Shown here one piece after another: positions 1 through 5,887 of a DNA stretch of 7,397 nucleotides. How positions within the stretch are numbered: position 1 is the stretch's first letter; each line of letters starts with the position of its first letter. A model generated the notes under the pieces. It worked only from the letters and a program-made list of their open reading frames with translations. It was not told the DNA's origin and ran no database searches. The DNA is from Planctomycetota bacterium (GTDB taxonomy: Bacteria; Planctomycetota; Planctomycetia; Pirellulales; Pirellulaceae): contig JAHWKS010000247.1 in NCBI GenBank assembly GCA_019347795.1, positions 1-7,397 of the forward strand, given 5' to 3'. Both the position numbers and the translations under genes were made by a program.

Positions 1-445
1 CCACGTACGCGACGATCGCCGCCGGCTGCGAGAGCTCGAACGCACCGACGATGAGGGCGGCCCCGATGAGCGACGAGAGGGCGATGATCGCCCAATCCAT
101 CAACACCGCCGCGACGACGGCGCCGATCACGCCGCCCAGCACCAGCAACAGGAGCTGTCCTCCGTCGGCCACGGCCAACGGCTCGACCGCCGCGCCCGCC
201 AGCCAGGCGCCGGCGAAGAATCCCGCGATCGCGAAGGCGACGCGGATGGCGACGATCGCCACCAGCGCGCCGAGCACCCCCGCCAGAACCGCGACGGCGA
301 CCTGCACCCAATCGGGCTGCTCGATCAAGTACATATCGGCCAACTGAAGGCCGAAGATGAACCCGGCGATCGCCACAAAGGCCCAATAGAGCGGACGTCC
401 CGCCGCCAGCAGCACGAATCCGAGAACCGCGTTTACCAGTTGCAT
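1..445 (-). CDS. Polytopic glycine-rich membrane protein, DUF4203-like (partial, C-terminus beyond left edge)
   Basis: Reverse-strand reading from the ATG at 445 stays open to the window edge and gives 148 residues. They are almost entirely hydrophobic, with about five or six short membrane segments: residues 3-15, 18-36, 44-68, 70-88, 94-112 and 115-135. The segments are rich in Gly and Ala and are broken by short charged turns (RPLYW, MYLIEQPDW, LMDW). This pattern of tightly packed small-residue helices resembles the DUF4203/TMEM198-type family, whose function in bacteria is unknown; the family call comes from overall look, not from a diagnostic motif. The start is well supported, because GAGGAG lies 7 bases upstream. 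The gene follows the DUF4013-like gene on the same strand after a 98-base gap, so it may be co-transcribed or have its own promoter. It is cut only by the window edge; I see no break in the frame. Confidence 0.75.
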   Translation of the reverse strand, partial: MQLVNAVLGFVLLAAGRPLYWAFVAIAGFIFGLQLADMYLIEQPDWVQVAVAVLAGVLGALVAIVAIRVAFAIAGFFAGAWLAGAAVEPLAVADGGQLLLLVLGGVIGAVVAAVLMDWAIIALSSLIGAALIVGAFELSQPAAIVAYV

Positions 446-452
446 GATCTTG

Positions 453-458
453 CTCCTC
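453..458 (-). promoter_or_regulatory. Ribosome binding site of the left-edge membrane protein
   Basis: On the minus strand GAGGAG sits 7 bases before the ATG at 445. It is the strongest Shine-Dalgarno match in the window and fixes the start of that gene. Confidence 0.7.
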
Positions 459-543
459 GTGACGCACGACTTGTGCTGCAAATCGCTTGCCAGAGTTACG
501 CGAACTTGGCGCCGCGTGGTTCTCGTGGAGGCGCGTCGGCCGC

Positions 544-1350
544 TTACCACCCTTGTTGCTGCGGGTCTTTGAGCGGGATCGGCTCGCCGCCGCGGACGAG
601 GAACAGCTCGTAGAATTGGTGATAGAAGTGGGCCTGGGCGAGCAAGATCAGGACCATCGCGGGATACATGCCGACGCAGCAGATCAGGGCGCCGAGGAGC
701 GAGACCAGCGGCGAGGTGGCCATCAAGAACAGCGTCCCCAGCACGATCTCTTTCCAGGTCTTGGCGATGAAGCCCTTGATCCAGGCGAAGTCGAAGGCCA
801 TGCCGATATCCTGCGCCAGCCCCGCGCGGATGACCATCGGCGTGAACAGCACCGCCAGCGGGATCGTGATCAAGAGCATACCGGGAATGATGAGGAGGAA
901 CAGGCCAAGGACGAGTCCTTCCTCGCTTCCCGCCGGCGCGACCAGGGCCATCAGCATCATTGCCGCCATAAACATCCAGAAAAAGAGCGGCGTCATCAGG
1001 ATGCTCAGAATCAACTGCACCAGAAACACCCAGACGCCGCGCACCAGGTACTCGGCGAAGCGGCTGAAGTCGAAGTCGGGATAGGTCCGCTGCGGATCGC
1101 GGTGCAGCGCCTCCACGATGGTGAACTGATACCCCGCCAGGATCAGCGGCCCGACGACGGGGATGAACGTCATGATCGTCCCGAACAGCAGGTTCACCGG
1201 CCACTGCTCGCTACCGAACGCATACGTCCACGCCCGCGCATACCGAAGCCGCCCCGCCCCCTCGCCCGGCTTCGGCGGCGGATAACCCCCGGACGGCGCC
1301 GAGTACGGATTAGGTTCGCCAAACGGAGACGCGGGATCGCTGGATTGCAT
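544..1350 (-). CDS. DUF4013-like integral membrane protein with N-terminal NPY motif
   Basis: The protein has 268 residues. Residues 1-34 are a proline- and glycine-rich cytoplasmic tail containing NPYSAPS (residues 14-20), a motif style common in planctomycete membrane proteins. The membrane domain opens with an aromatic stretch (YARAWTYAFGSEQW, 37-50) and the segment FIPVVGPLILAGY (62-74), typical of DUF4013 proteins. Further hydrophobic blocks follow at about 104-137, 145-172 and 200-240, some long enough to be two helices. An amphipathic GMAFDFAWIKGFI stretch (183-195) lies between two of them, and the tail is short and polar. DUF4013 has no established biochemical role, and I assign none. 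The ATG at 1350 has no clear Shine-Dalgarno sequence, but the NPY tail directly follows it, which supports this start. The kinase stop lies 63 bases upstream on the same strand, so the two may share a transcript. The long plus-strand frame over this region is an antisense shadow without domain features. Confidence 0.85.
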   Translation of the reverse strand: MQSSDPASPFGEPNPYSAPSGGYPPPKPGEGAGRLRYARAWTYAFGSEQWPVNLLFGTIMTFIPVVGPLILAGYQFTIVEALHRDPQRTYPDFDFSRFAEYLVRGVWVFLVQLILSILMTPLFFWMFMAAMMLMALVAPAGSEEGLVLGLFLLIIPGMLLITIPLAVLFTPMVIRAGLAQDIGMAFDFAWIKGFIAKTWKEIVLGTLFLMATSPLVSLLGALICCVGMYPAMVLILLAQAHFYHQFYELFLVRGGEPIPLKDPQQQGW

Positions 1351-1413
1351 GCTGACAATCGTTGGCCACGGAAGCAGGACAAAGGCATTTCCAAGCTACT
1401 TCGTCGCCGCGAA

Positions 1414-2280
1414 TCAGGCAATGGACGCCACAGCGTGTTTTGGCGCCGCCGGGAAGCGGTTGCCCGCGAACGCCGCCGCCAAGCGTGCGACGAAGGCCGC
1501 GGCGCCGTCCCGGGGACGATGCACCGGATTCTCCGCCACGGCCTCGAAGACGATCCGGGCCTCGGCGGGGGACAAGCCGGGCAGATCGTCGCCGCCATGG
1601 TATAACTCGCGTCCTTCGGCCGCGGTTATGCCGGTTCTGAGAAACAGAAAGCTGGCGGCAAGCGAGTATACGTCCCGCGTCTCGTGGAACCGGCGTTGTC
1701 GCGTTTCGGGAGGCGCAAAATTGGGCGTGTGATGACCGGTTTCGTTTCCCGAGGTCAGCGAGACGAACTTCGCCAGACTGAAATCGGTGAGCCGCGCGCA
1801 TGCCGGCGGCGAGTCGAAGATTAAGACATTCTTCGGCTTGATGTCCCGGTGGTGCAGTCCTAACGAATGCATGTAATCGAGAGCAGCGGCGACGTCCGCG
1901 AAGTACTTCAGCAGCATGGCGTCGTCGATCGCCCCGTCGTTCCACCGATTTTCCAAATCATCGTCGCCCAACAGCCAAACCGTCGCCACGTAAGTTTGCC
2001 GGCGGCCCCGCTCGCCGACATGGATGTGCAGCTCGCGGATGATTCCCGCGAGATAGCACAAGCCGGGATGCGCTTTTATTACGCGCAGCGTCTCCAGTTC
2101 GCGCGAAACCACGTTTCCGTGCTGGGCGTCCTCCAAGGGGAACTTGTAAACCTTTACGGCCCGGATACAACCATCTAGTAAAGCCGAATGCACTCTGCCA
2201 AAGCTTCCCTCCCCGACGAGCGGGCCGAAGACGACGCCCTGGCGTTCGAACGCCGTACGAACGTCGTCGGGCATGGCCAT
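1414..2280 (-). CDS. Soluble Hanks-type Ser/Thr protein kinase with DFS in place of DFG
   Basis: The 288-residue protein is essentially one kinase domain. Visible landmarks are the glycine-rich loop GEGSFGRVH (23-31), the ATP-binding lysine in AVK (Lys43), the helix-C glutamate in SRELETL (Glu61), the catalytic loop HRDIKPKN (144-151, with Asp146, Lys148 and Asn151), the metal-binding Asp166 in TDFS, an APPE motif closing the activation segment, the DVYSLA aspartate of subdomain IX, and a late arginine in HRPRDG. All core catalytic residues are present, so activity is likely. The oddity is Ser168 where the DFG glycine is normal. There is no membrane segment and no PASTA, WD40 or TPR sensor region, unlike many planctomycete kinases, so input and substrate must come from partners. 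The gene lies 64 bases after the exported-protein gene on the same strand, with a GC-rich hairpin in the gap. A second ATG two codons in (residue 3) is an alternative start. Substrate unknown. Confidence 0.93.
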   Translation of the reverse strand: MAMPDDVRTAFERQGVVFGPLVGEGSFGRVHSALLDGCIRAVKVYKFPLEDAQHGNVVSRELETLRVIKAHPGLCYLAGIIRELHIHVGERGRRQTYVATVWLLGDDDLENRWNDGAIDDAMLLKYFADVAAALDYMHSLGLHHRDIKPKNVLIFDSPPACARLTDFSLAKFVSLTSGNETGHHTPNFAPPETRQRRFHETRDVYSLAASFLFLRTGITAAEGRELYHGGDDLPGLSPAEARIVFEAVAENPVHRPRDGAAAFVARLAAAFAGNRFPAAPKHAVASIA

Positions 2281-2302
2281 GGATCCCTCGCCTTCAAGAG
2301 TG

Positions 2303-2328
2303 GGCGCGGGCGGCGGCCCGCCCGCGCC
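2303..2328 (-). other. Strong GC hairpin between the exported-protein and kinase genes
   Basis: A perfect 11-base-pair inverted repeat (arms 2303-2313 and 2318-2328) encloses a 4-base loop. It lies in the 64-base gap between the stop of the exported-protein gene and the kinase start, about 22 bases upstream of the kinase ATG. In the direction of transcription no T-run follows, so it is not a classical intrinsic terminator. It could slow or partly end transcription, protect the upstream mRNA 3' end, or affect kinase translation. The structure is directly visible; any role is inferred. Confidence 0.55.
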
Positions 2329-2344
2329 ATGGCGTTCGACGCCG

Positions 2345-2893
2345 TTAGTGGAATCCCTTGGCCGACCAGTTCCGAAGCCGCAGCAACATTCGCTTGGCGG
2401 CTACGTACTGCATCGGGGTCCAGTCCGGCAGGTCCTCCTTGAGGGCCGCCAACATGCGATCCAGCACACCGATCACTTCGGAGGGCGAAACGGATGCGCC
2501 TTGCCAATAGGCGACGCAAAGGGCGTCCAGCATGTGAGCGTCATCGGCCAAGGGAGAAGCGAAAACCTTCTCGGGCTCCGGCCACGCCACCGCGCCGCCG
2601 GAGGAAAAATCGGTCAAACTGGCGCCTCGCGCCCGGGCCGCGCTCCACTCCTCCGCCTTTGATTGCGGCGGATGGTTACGGCGGCGGGCCGTTTCGCCCT
2701 CCCACAGGGAGCGAAGCGTCCAATAGGTCTCGGCCCGCAACCGGCGGTTGCGCAGGTGCAAGGCGTAGACGTTTTGCTGATCGAGAGCGTAAGCGCCCTC
2801 AACCGTGTACGGGCGGATCTCCTGACCCGCGGCGGCCGCGGAAACGAAAGTCAGGAGCACGGCCGCGAGAAACAGCGTGCAGCGTGACACCAT
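2345..2893 (-). CDS. Small exported protein of unknown function, planctomycete-type
   Basis: The 182-residue product starts with a convincing Sec signal peptide: MVSR, a hydrophobic core (residues 5-18) and an Ala-rich cleavage region, cutting at about residue 22 before GQE. The mature part, about 160 residues, looks helical. It has the segment NVYALHLRNRRLRAETYW (41-58), a basic middle (69-90), then TDFSSGGAVAWPEP (94-107), ASPLADDAHMLDALCVAYW (112-130) and a C-terminal helix around MQYVAAKRMLLRL (161-173). This order (N/R-rich helix, a W-P step, an ADD/LDALF-like step, a YVAAK helix) resembles short exported proteins I recall from planctomycetes, none with a known role. The ATG at 2893 is chosen over an upstream GTG at 3001 because it begins the signal peptide and has AAAGGA 10 bases upstream. 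It heads the minus-strand gene set and is followed by the kinase gene. Confidence 0.82.
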   Translation of the reverse strand: MVSRCTLFLAAVLLTFVSAAAAGQEIRPYTVEGAYALDQQNVYALHLRNRRLRAETYWTLRSLWEGETARRRNHPPQSKAEEWSAARARGASLTDFSSGGAVAWPEPEKVFASPLADDAHMLDALCVAYWQGASVSPSEVIGVLDRMLAALKEDLPDWTPMQYVAAKRMLLRLRNWSAKGFH

Positions 2894-2903
2894 AGTTGCG
2901 TGG

Positions 2904-2909
2904 TCCTTT
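2904..2909 (-). promoter_or_regulatory. Ribosome binding site of the exported-protein gene
   Basis: AAAGGA on the minus strand lies 10 bases before the ATG at 2893. It decides against the longer GTG-started reading from 3001, whose first 36 residues look like translated promoter sequence. Confidence 0.55.
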
Positions 2910-2916
2910 CGAAGAC

Positions 2917-2946
2917 GTAATGCTAATGACACTTCCGGCGGGTCAA
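2917..2946 (-). promoter_or_regulatory. Possible sigma-70-type promoter of the exported-protein/kinase genes
   Basis: On the minus strand TTGACC (2946-2941) is a good -35 match. Downstream the best -10 candidates are TAGCAT (2925-2920, spacer 15) and CATTAC (2922-2917, spacer 18); both are weak. The site lies about 24-50 bases upstream of the ATG at 2893, a reasonable distance. The -35 half overlaps the inverted repeat at 2939-2957. The -10 weakness and the unknown planctomycete consensus keep confidence low. Confidence 0.25.
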
Positions 2947-2957
2947 TCCAAGACCCG
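2939..2957. promoter_or_regulatory. Inverted repeat, operator candidate upstream of the exported-protein gene
   Basis: CGGGTC and GACCCG form perfect 6-base arms around a 7-base AATCCAA spacer, 19 bases in all. The repeat overlaps the possible -35 element of the minus-strand genes, where a bound repressor would block transcription. A role as a regulator site is inferred from symmetry and position only. Confidence 0.35.
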
Positions 2958-2984
2958 GCGGAACCGGGAGGCGGCCGACCTCGC

Positions 2985-2998
2985 CCAATTGTTATTGG
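2985..2998. promoter_or_regulatory. AT-rich inverted repeat in the divergent region
   Basis: CCAAT, a 4-base TGTT spacer and ATTGG form a perfect 5-base-pair inverted repeat. It sits in a small AT-rich patch in otherwise GC-rich sequence, between the two divergent starts. It could be a protein-binding site or part of a promoter; the short arms make chance a real alternative. Confidence 0.22.
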
Positions 2999-3039
2999 CA
3001 CTCGCTCCAGAAAATTGCCGTCCGGCGACCGTTATGCCC

Positions 3040-3098
3040 GGACGAAGTTCGGACGCCGTTCGGACGACGCTGGACGCAGGCGGACGGTTTTCCGGACG
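3040..3098 (+). repeat. Six GGACG units phased at about one helical turn
   Basis: GGACG begins at 3040, 3051, 3062, 3072, 3082 and 3094, giving spacings of 11, 11, 10, 10 and 12 bases. Most copies are preceded by C or TC and followed by C, A or G. A reversed copy (CGTCC, 3019-3023) lies just upstream. The array ends 83 bases before the STAND start. Repeats spaced by one DNA turn put every copy on the same face of the helix, as in arrays bound by a cooperative regulator. GGACG is also common inside nearby coding sequence, so the regular spacing is the notable part, not the pentamer. Confidence 0.5.
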
Positions 3099-3121
3099 CC
3101 TCGCCAGCACGAAGAACGGCT

Positions 3122-3134
3122 TTGGACAATCCAA
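3122..3134. promoter_or_regulatory. Small inverted repeat before the STAND ATPase start
   Basis: TTGGA and TCCAA arms flank a 3-base CAA spacer, 48 bases upstream of the ATG at 3182. Its right half shares CAATCCAAG with the inverted repeat at 2939-2957. This could be an operator or a leader element; 5-base arms alone are weak evidence. Confidence 0.22.
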
Positions 3135-3181
3135 GGAATGTTGCGCGCGGGATACCTCCAAAGCGGGGGTGTAATCAAGCC

Positions 3182-5878
3182 ATGAGCGAGCGTTTACCTC
3201 TTAATGCAGCATTTTTGGAGTGGATTCCGGCGGCGATGGACAGAATCCGGAAGCGGGAGAAATGCAAGCAAAAGGAGTTGGAACGACGCGGCGCAGTTCT
3301 GCTAGCCCCGCATTTTCCGGGGGCAACGTTTAGCAACTTTAGACAGCGGCGATCGGAATGGAGTAACGGGACGGTGCCGAAAGAGGCCCTCCTGCAAACA
3401 TGTTTCCTGCTGACGAAGTGGGGCGAAGCTCCACTTGACCACTTGCCGTCAGAAACCCGCGACGTCGTCGCGGACGCTCTGGATGCGATTTGTGATTCTT
3501 CGGACGACTCCGGCGGACGCTATCCCATTGGGGGAATGCGACTGACCGGCGATGGCAGGTGTTTCGGGCGCGAGGAGCAACAACTTCAGTTGACGGACGC
3601 CTGGCGCGACCCGCGCGTATTCTGTGTCGTGGTCGACGGCATTGGCGGCATCGGGAAGACGACGTTAGTCCACGATTGGCTCGTTAGTCTCTCGCTGAAT
3701 CCCGGAAATCAGACGGCGCGCATTTTTGTGTGGCAATTCTCCGAGGGTGCGTCCGACGACGGCGGCCCCGCTTCCGCCGCAAGTTTTTTCGATGAGGCGC
3801 TGCGGTACTTCGACTATGAGAATCCGGCGAGGCTTTCCAAGCTGAGTGAGAAATCGCGCGAATTGCTGGAGCGTGTGCGGCGGTTTCGGACGTTGTTCGT
3901 CTTGGACGGTCTAGAGACGCTGGAACAGCCTCGTCCCCTATCCGGAAAAAGCGAGCTTCGCGAACCGGCCCTGGCGGCGTTCATTGAGGGTCTGGCGAGC
4001 GCGAACTCGAACGGCCTGTGCGTGATCACGACGCGTGAGCCGTTGATCGATTTCGTGAAATACGAACACCACAAAGCGGCTTTGTCCCTTCCGCTGGATC
4101 GCCTGGGCGTTGACGCCGGAAGGGATATGCTGAAGTCGGAAATAGGGTTGCAAGGTGATCCGGACGCATTTTGTGAAGCTACTGAAGCCTGCAACGGTCA
4201 TCCGCTCGTGCTCCGATTGCTGGGAGTGACGCTTAAGGAGTGCCATCGCGGCCGAATTGAGTCTTGGCAGCTTCCCTTTGGCGCCCAGCAATGGCCTCTT
4301 GAGATTGCCATCTCGCAATTTGATCAGCTCGTTCACTACTATGAGTCGAAGCTAAAGCACAAACTGGCGCACGTTGTCTTACGCCTTCAGGGCTTCTTTC
4401 GCGGGCCCGCCAGCTTGGATGCCCTGACCACGTTGAGCCAAGATGTGGCGGTCGCTCAAGTTCCCGGATGGGAGCGGCCCGTTTCTCGTCAGGAATTGGA
4501 GGCAGAGCTTACTAAGCTCTCTGCACAGGGCTTGTTAGTGAAATGTCGCACCGGCAACGAGATTACCTATGATGCGCACGCGTTCGTGAGGAGCTTTTAC
4601 TCCCGCCAACTCCGACAAAACCAATCGGTTTGGCGCCGGGGACACAAGCTCCTTTTTGACTTTTACCGAATTGCGGCCGAAAGTGCGGAGACGATCGATC
4701 CCGTCCTAACTGGCCGGCTCTTCGTCGAGGCAACCTTTCACGGCTGTGGCGCCGGATGGCATAAGGACGCGGCGGCGATTTATTGGAACAACATCGCCGG
4801 TCGCGAGGAGTCGTTTCGGGCGAGGCCCGCAGGCGACTCATTTCCTCGCTTCTTGGACTGCCTCTCGCACTTCTTCGAGAAGCCTTGGGACGTTTTATCG
4901 CAAGAGGCTGAACCCGGACAGCAACTCCCGCCAGAGCGGGAGGCCCTCATCCTTGAGGACGCCGGTCACTACCTGTTCCTGACGGGCCAGTTGGAGGCGG
5001 CGCTGGCGGCGCTTGAGAAAGGGATAAAAATCCGCGATCAGCAAATAACGGAATTGGGCCCTGCTTCCGAGGAGACGGCCGATCTTCGCGGCGCCGCAAA
5101 GCACTCCCGCATCGTCCGCGAGCTTTTCATCGCAAAGGACAACCTCGTCGAGGCGGAGAAATGGGCCCGCAAGGCATTGAGCTATTCGCCCCGGAGGGAT
5201 CCTGTGGCGGAACACGCGGCGTTGGGGCAGGTGCTGCACTACCTGGGCCGCAATGGCGAGGCGAAGAAAGCATTCGATGAGGCGAAAACGACACATCGCG
5301 ATTTCCTCGATTCCTTTGCCGGCTATTGGCATTGCGAGTTTCAACTTGCACGCTTTGACGCGGTCTTAAGCAAACGCGGATTTCTTCAAGCGGCGAAAGC
5401 ATTCGCCGTATTGAGAAAGATTTACAATCACGGCGACGAGATGCTCAAGGTCGCGGAAGGTAAGTACACCATCGAAGAGGCGCTGGCGAAATTGGTGCAA
5501 GGCCAGGCTCTGGCGCGACAGGTCGCGCTTGGGCGGGAGGACCCATCGATTCGGGAGCGCACGGCGAAGCTGCTGGACGAGGCGTACGATCAACTGCGGC
5601 TGGCCCGCCAGCAGCACCATTTTGCAGTGGGCCTACTAGCATGTGCGGAGGCTTTCACTCGCATCGGGCGAGCAGATCGGGCCGAGACGCGCCTCAAAGA
5701 GGCGTTGCAGGTCGCCCGCCTGTACGGCATGCATCGTTATGCCGCCCAGGCTCAACGCCGCCTGGACCAGCTACCTTCGTACGCGTTCTCACCGGCGGCG
5801 AGCGGAAACGGCCGTCCTTCCCGCATTCGTACGAGTGGGGCCGCCGTCGACGAAGCGTCCACCATTCGCGACTCGTGA
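3182..5878 (+). CDS. STAND-class ATPase: unrecognised N-terminal domain, NB-ARC-like NTPase, winged helix, C-terminal helical (TPR-like) repeats
   Basis: The product has 898 residues. Residues 1-110 form a basic helical domain (RKREKCKQKELERR at 23-36, FRQRRSEW at 53-60) that I do not recognise; its spacing loosely recalls a Cro-type helix-turn-helix. The NTPase follows: Walker A GIGGIGKTT (153-161, Lys159), Walker B TLFVLDG (237-243, Asp242), a sensor-like VITTRE (281-286) and NGHPL (338-342), equivalent to the GLPL motif. A winged-helix region spans about 395-480 and ends in YDAHAFVRSFY (463-473), matching the MHD-like histidine site. Residues 585-862 are paired helices with TPR-like spacing (590-620, 637-670, 676-705, 813-862). 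The last 35 residues are low-complexity. STAND proteins are switches: repeats sense a ligand, ATP drives oligomerisation, and the N-terminal domain signals. The ATG at 3182 has no strong Shine-Dalgarno sequence. A TTG at 3122 would add 20 residues, which look non-coding. Regulator or defence roles are both possible. Confidence 0.92.
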   Translation: MSERLPLNAAFLEWIPAAMDRIRKREKCKQKELERRGAVLLAPHFPGATFSNFRQRRSEWSNGTVPKEALLQTCFLLTKWGEAPLDHLPSETRDVVADALDAICDSSDDSGGRYPIGGMRLTGDGRCFGREEQQLQLTDAWRDPRVFCVVVDGIGGIGKTTLVHDWLVSLSLNPGNQTARIFVWQFSEGASDDGGPASAASFFDEALRYFDYENPARLSKLSEKSRELLERVRRFRTLFVLDGLETLEQPRPLSGKSELREPALAAFIEGLASANSNGLCVITTREPLIDFVKYEHHKAALSLPLDRLGVDAGRDMLKSEIGLQGDPDAFCEATEACNGHPLVLRLLGVTLKECHRGRIESWQLPFGAQQWPLEIAISQFDQLVHYYESKLKHKLAHVVLRLQGFFRGPASLDALTTLSQDVAVAQVPGWERPVSRQELEAELTKLSAQGLLVKCRTGNEITYDAHAFVRSFYSRQLRQNQSVWRRGHKLLFDFYRIAAESAETIDPVLTGRLFVEATFHGCGAGWHKDAAAIYWNNIAGREESFRARPAGDSFPRFLDCLSHFFEKPWDVLSQEAEPGQQLPPEREALILEDAGHYLFLTGQLEAALAALEKGIKIRDQQITELGPASEETADLRGAAKHSRIVRELFIAKDNLVEAEKWARKALSYSPRRDPVAEHAALGQVLHYLGRNGEAKKAFDEAKTTHRDFLDSFAGYWHCEFQLARFDAVLSKRGFLQAAKAFAVLRKIYNHGDEMLKVAEGKYTIEEALAKLVQGQALARQVALGREDPSIRERTAKLLDEAYDQLRLARQQHHFAVGLLACAEAFTRIGRADRAETRLKEALQVARLYGMHRYAAQAQRRLDQLPSYAFSPAASGNGRPSRIRTSGAAVDEASTIRDS

Positions 5879-5887
5879 GCCTACCCG

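Larger units (their letters stand above)
2894..3181. promoter_or_regulatory. Divergent intergenic region between the exported-protein/kinase genes and the STAND ATPase
   Basis: These 288 bases separate two gene starts pointing away from each other, so they should hold both promoters. The content is structured: an imperfectly supported promoter and a 6-base-pair inverted repeat next to the minus-strand gene, an AT-rich inverted repeat (CCAAT and ATTGG arms, 2985-2998), six GGACG units at 10-12 base spacing (3040-3098), and a TTGGA/TCCAA inverted repeat (3122-3134) about 50 bases before the STAND start. The 9-mer CAATCCAAG occurs at both ends (2944-2952 and 3127-3135). Short plus-strand frames across the region show no domain-like composition. 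Confidence 0.6.

Noticed and set aside
51..347. Plus-strand 98-residue frame at the left edge
   Set aside because: It is an Ala/Thr/Pro-rich antisense shadow of the membrane protein, which has a strong ribosome binding site and clear membrane segments.
487..1605. Long plus-strand open frame (372 residues) antisense to the DUF4013-like and kinase genes
   Set aside because: The translation is a run of Arg, His, Gln and Asp with no domain pattern, and the opposite strand holds a clear membrane protein and kinase. It is a high-GC shadow.
2303..2328. Intrinsic terminator after the exported-protein gene
   Set aside because: The hairpin is strong, but no T-run follows on the minus strand, so it is listed only as a hairpin of unknown role.
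2894..3001. GTG-started 36-residue extension of the exported protein
   Set aside because: It would bury the clear signal peptide, and it covers the candidate promoter and ribosome binding site.
2896..3174. Plus-strand 92-residue frame in the divergent intergenic region
   Set aside because: It has no Shine-Dalgarno sequence and no domain-like composition, and it runs through the phased repeats and candidate regulatory sites.
3122..3181. TTG-started 20-residue extension of the STAND ATPase
   Set aside because: The added residues look like translated leader sequence, the TTG lies inside a small inverted repeat, and the ATG at 3182 is the first ATG in the frame.
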